A stretch of DNA of 64,000 nt from 40-80 sp040394775. GTDB lineage: Bacteria > Bacteroidota > Bacteroidia > Flavobacteriales_D > Crocinitomicaceae. The notes beneath the pieces are model-generated. The model was not told where the DNA came from. It saw only the letters and a program-made list of their open reading frames with translations, and made no database searches. The position numbers and the translations under genes were made by a program. Every line of letters begins with the position of its first letter. Position 1 is the first letter of the stretch. Below are positions 61,933 through 64,000 of the stretch, one piece after another. Where the stretch lies: the NCBI GenBank assembly GCA_040394775.1, contig JBEBRN010000003.1, positions 14,529 to 78,528 of the forward strand, read 5' to 3'.

Positions 61933-63597
61933 ATGCAGCGATTAATTGACGTTTTTACGTTTAATAATGTTGATTTAACTTTTTCAAAGTTAGATTTCTG
62001 GCTATTCTTTTTAGCCGTCATGATTTTGTTTTCTGTGTTGCACAAAAACAAAGTCGTTCGAAGTATATATTTAACAGCCATCAGTTTATTCTTCTACTAT
62101 AAAACTTCGGGGTTATCTGTTTTTATATTGATGTTCACATTAGTTTCTAACTATGGTTTAGGATATGCTATTTCAGGAGCGACACGAAATTTTTCTAGAA
62201 AATCGTTAATGGCTTTTGCCGTTATTCTCAATGTTTTGGTGTTGTCGTATTTCAAGTATGCCTACTTTTTCACCAATTCATTTAATGAACTTTTCCATAC
62301 TAATCACCAAGTATTTAATGCGATTTCCTATTTTAAAAATGGGTTTAGTACGGTAGGAAGCTCTAGTATCTTTGAGAAATTACTATTACCTGCAGGAGTA
62401 TCGTTTTTTACATTTACGTCCATTGCTTATATTATTGACATCTATCGAAAAGAGGTGCCTCCGGTCAAAAATTTCTTTCACTATTCCTTCTTTATCTCTT
62501 TCTTTCCGCATTTGATACTAGGACCGATCGCACGAGCGAAAGATTTTGTACCACAAATTAATCAGCCATATACGCTAGATAAAGAAGGTTTTGGTTGGGC
62601 TGTTTTTCAGATACTGAAAGGATTATTTAAGAAGTTAATCTTGGCAGATTATATCGCCGTTCATTTTATTGATAAAATCGTTGATACGCCAGAAGCATAC
62701 CCAGGCTTTATCAGTCTGATAGCTATTATTGGGTATTCCTTACAAATTTATGGGGACTTTTCTGGTTATACCGATATGGCAACAGGTATTGCCAGATTGA
62801 TGGGCTTTAAGTTGATGAAAAACTTTGACTCTCCATACAAATCCTTGAATGCTGCTGAGTTTTGGAGAAGATGGCATGTCTCACTTGGATCGTGGTGGAA
62901 AAACTATTTATACATTCCTCTTGGGGGAAATAGAACAGGTGGTTTTGCCTCTATTTTTACGATTACCATCATCTTTATCTTCCTCTTTTTCATTACGCAA
63001 TGGCATTTCTTGCTCTTTGTCTATATAGGCTTCATTGTCATCTATGCTATTGTTTTACTGCTATTTCCAAGTCATAAAAACACAATCTACCGCGATATCA
63101 ACTTGATGATAACGATGACCGTTGGAGGATTGTGGCATAACCCGTTGCAGAATTATGTCATTTGGGGAGCGTTAAACGGTTTGGGGTTGATTTTTTATAA
63201 TCACTGGAAGAAGATATCTCCGTATGAAAACTCTAACTTATGGATTGTTAGGGCCTGGAAAATATTCACGACGTTTATGTTTATGACGATTGCACGTATT
63301 TGGTTTAGGGTAGAAGGAAAGGAGGAACCAATGGATTACTTTATGCATATGACGACTAAGTTTCAATTTAGTACCGAAGCATTTATCTTGATGTGTACCA
63401 CTTTTGCAATTCCTTTGATTGTTCTAATAATAGGATTAGTTCTTCACTGGTTACCCGATTCGAGCGAAGAGAAATTAACGGCACGATTTATCAAAACACC
63501 ATTTGTCGTTCAGATAATTATAAGCTGTGTTTTTGTTACGGGTATTTATCAAATGATTGCCGACACGTCGAAGCATTTCGTTTACTTCTTCTTTTAA
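61933..63597 (+). CDS. MBOAT-family O-acyltransferase (AlgI-like)
   Basis: 554 residues with about 11 TM helices. FWRRWHVSLGSWWKNYLYIP (near 311-330) and the catalytic histidine H402 in GGLWHNPLQN are the AlgI/DltB signatures. It should carry acetyl groups across the inner membrane to the SGNH partners. It is 4 bp after the lipoprotein SGNH gene. No alginate or dlt genes are in the window, so the acceptor glycan is unknown; EPS or peptidoglycan are possible. Confidence 0.92.
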   Translation: MQRLIDVFTFNNVDLTFSKLDFWLFFLAVMILFSVLHKNKVVRSIYLTAISLFFYYKTSGLSVFILMFTLVSNYGLGYAISGATRNFSRKSLMAFAVILNVLVLSYFKYAYFFTNSFNELFHTNHQVFNAISYFKNGFSTVGSSSIFEKLLLPAGVSFFTFTSIAYIIDIYRKEVPPVKNFFHYSFFISFFPHLILGPIARAKDFVPQINQPYTLDKEGFGWAVFQILKGLFKKLILADYIAVHFIDKIVDTPEAYPGFISLIAIIGYSLQIYGDFSGYTDMATGIARLMGFKLMKNFDSPYKSLNAAEFWRRWHVSLGSWWKNYLYIPLGGNRTGGFASIFTITIIFIFLFFITQWHFLLFVYIGFIVIYAIVLLLFPSHKNTIYRDINLMITMTVGGLWHNPLQNYVIWGALNGLGLIFYNHWKKISPYENSNLWIVRAWKIFTTFMFMTIARIWFRVEGKEEPMDYFMHMTTKFQFSTEAFILMCTTFAIPLIVLIIGLVLHWLPDSSEEKLTARFIKTPFVVQIIISCVFVTGIYQMIADTSKHFVYFFF

Positions 63598-63731
63598 GTT
63601 TTTTGAACGGTTCTCAGCTATACTCGAGCAGGGAGATTTTACCACTGAATTTCCTACGAAGAAATGAACTTTAAATTTACCACTTTTCTGTCCAACGAAG
63701 CACGAAAATCCCGCTTGCTTATAGGTGATGT
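63598..63731. other. Intergenic sequence after MBOAT gene
   Basis: No ORF with recognisable features. Together with the segment that follows, it forms the last 400 bp of the window. Two overlapping ORFs on opposite strands (63654-63866) look spurious. Confidence 0.4.
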
Positions 63732-64000
63732 GTGTGCCTTGAATGGTAAATATATGCAAATTCTTTCAATTAAATTGAAAGAAAGTCCAGAGAGTGAAAG
63801 TCTCTTATTCACTAAGGTAACGCTTGGAATCATTAGTAAGTCGCAAGCTGGTTTGGAGTGATTCATGCAGTGAAGTAAGCGAATTACAAAGTATTCATGA
63901 ACACAATAAAAACAGACAAATTGTGAATAGACTACAAAAGTCTGAACTGACGAACAGGAACGGGATAAGAGGCATTGTTGTATGGATGAGTAAGCACATT
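63732..64000 (+). mobile_element. Possible 5' part of a group II intron, truncated by window edge
   Basis: Starting at GTGTGCC (63732), a group II intron-like 5' end (GUGYG), the sequence is non-coding and full of short helices. Examples are a 10-bp stem TTCTTTCAAT/ATTGAAAGAA (63761-63783), GAGA/TCTC and AGTGAA/TTCACT (about 63790-63812), and AGACT/AGTCT near 63935. The style (AAGGTAACGCTT, then GTCGCAAGCTGG and GAACAGGAACGGG) resembles domain I of intron RNAs. The reverse transcriptase ORF and domain V would lie to the right, outside the window. This is a tentative call. Confidence 0.35.

Noticed and set aside
63654..63866. Overlapping ORFs on both strands at the right end
   Set aside because: Both strands open over the same stretch, with low-quality translations; strong RNA-like stems argue for non-coding sequence.

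Overview
The window is chromosomal DNA from a member of the Bacteroidota, most likely a flavobacterium near the Crocinitomicaceae/Fluviicola type. The evidence is low GC content, recurrent TAnnTTTG promoter boxes, weak or absent Shine-Dalgarno sequences, type IX secretion (T9SS) cargo proteins with type A and type B C-terminal sorting domains, a PorP/SprF protein, and Bacteroidota-type forms of arginine decarboxylase, PurM and the Wzc-like autokinase. Gene density is high. Most of the content is housekeeping, with surface, secretion and polysaccharide functions interspersed.

Layout. 1-1.5 kb: a minus-strand arsenic operon, arsR-arsM-arsC (arsC cut by the window edge). 1.5-10.1 kb: envelope and small-molecule genes: a DUF4424/YARHG-like protein, a TauE/SafE permease, an LprI-like protein, a 58-residue membrane peptide, a beta-barrel protein, lipoproteins, an alpha/beta hydrolase and a zinc alcohol dehydrogenase. 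10.2-17.5 kb: a T9SS island with a type A cargo protein containing a near-identical 306-bp tandem repeat, a lipoprotein, PorP/SprF and a HYR-repeat type B cargo protein. 17.6-20.5 kb: uvrA and a CAU-anticodon tRNA. 20.6-26.6 kb: a compact exopolysaccharide operon (glycosyltransferase, Wza-like exporter, Wzc-like tyrosine autokinase, rfbC, WecA/TagO-like initiating transferase). It is fired from a promoter that overlaps the divergent PBP4 promoter. 26.7-31.6 kb: PBP4, arginine decarboxylase, fatty-acid desaturase and a cold-shock-domain protein. 31.8-38.8 kb, minus strand: queD, a polyprenyl synthase, rfbA, an MMPL/RND exporter, a DUF481-like protein and folD. 38.9-46.3 kb, plus strand: rbfA, an FtsX/LolE-type permease, cvpA, an OmpA-family protein, an ABC-F ATPase, an acyl-CoA thioesterase and pckA. 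46.4-50 kb: an SDR protein with a changed active site and a type B T9SS cargo protein. 50-54.5 kb: era, der, prfA, purM. 54.6-58.9 kb: a choice-of-anchor-L type B cargo protein and an MsbA-like ABC exporter. 59.1-63.6 kb: a tightly packed SGNH-SGNH-MBOAT cassette, probably for O-acetylation of a surface glycan. 63.6-64 kb: non-coding structured sequence that may be the 5' end of a group II intron.

How the genes fit together. The EPS operon, rfbA, the O-acylation cassette and the MsbA-like exporter could build and decorate surface glycan. The T9SS proteins would populate the outer surface. No complete new defence or mobile system is evident. The most unusual observations are two genes (the FtsX-type permease and the desaturase) whose conserved N-termini have no ATG, GTG or TTG in frame and seem to need AUU/AUC initiation, or stop readthrough in the case of rbfA-permease. 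Others are an ABC-F protein with one ATP site lost through paired changes in both halves, an SDR lacking the YxxxK pair, and the expanding cargo repeat.
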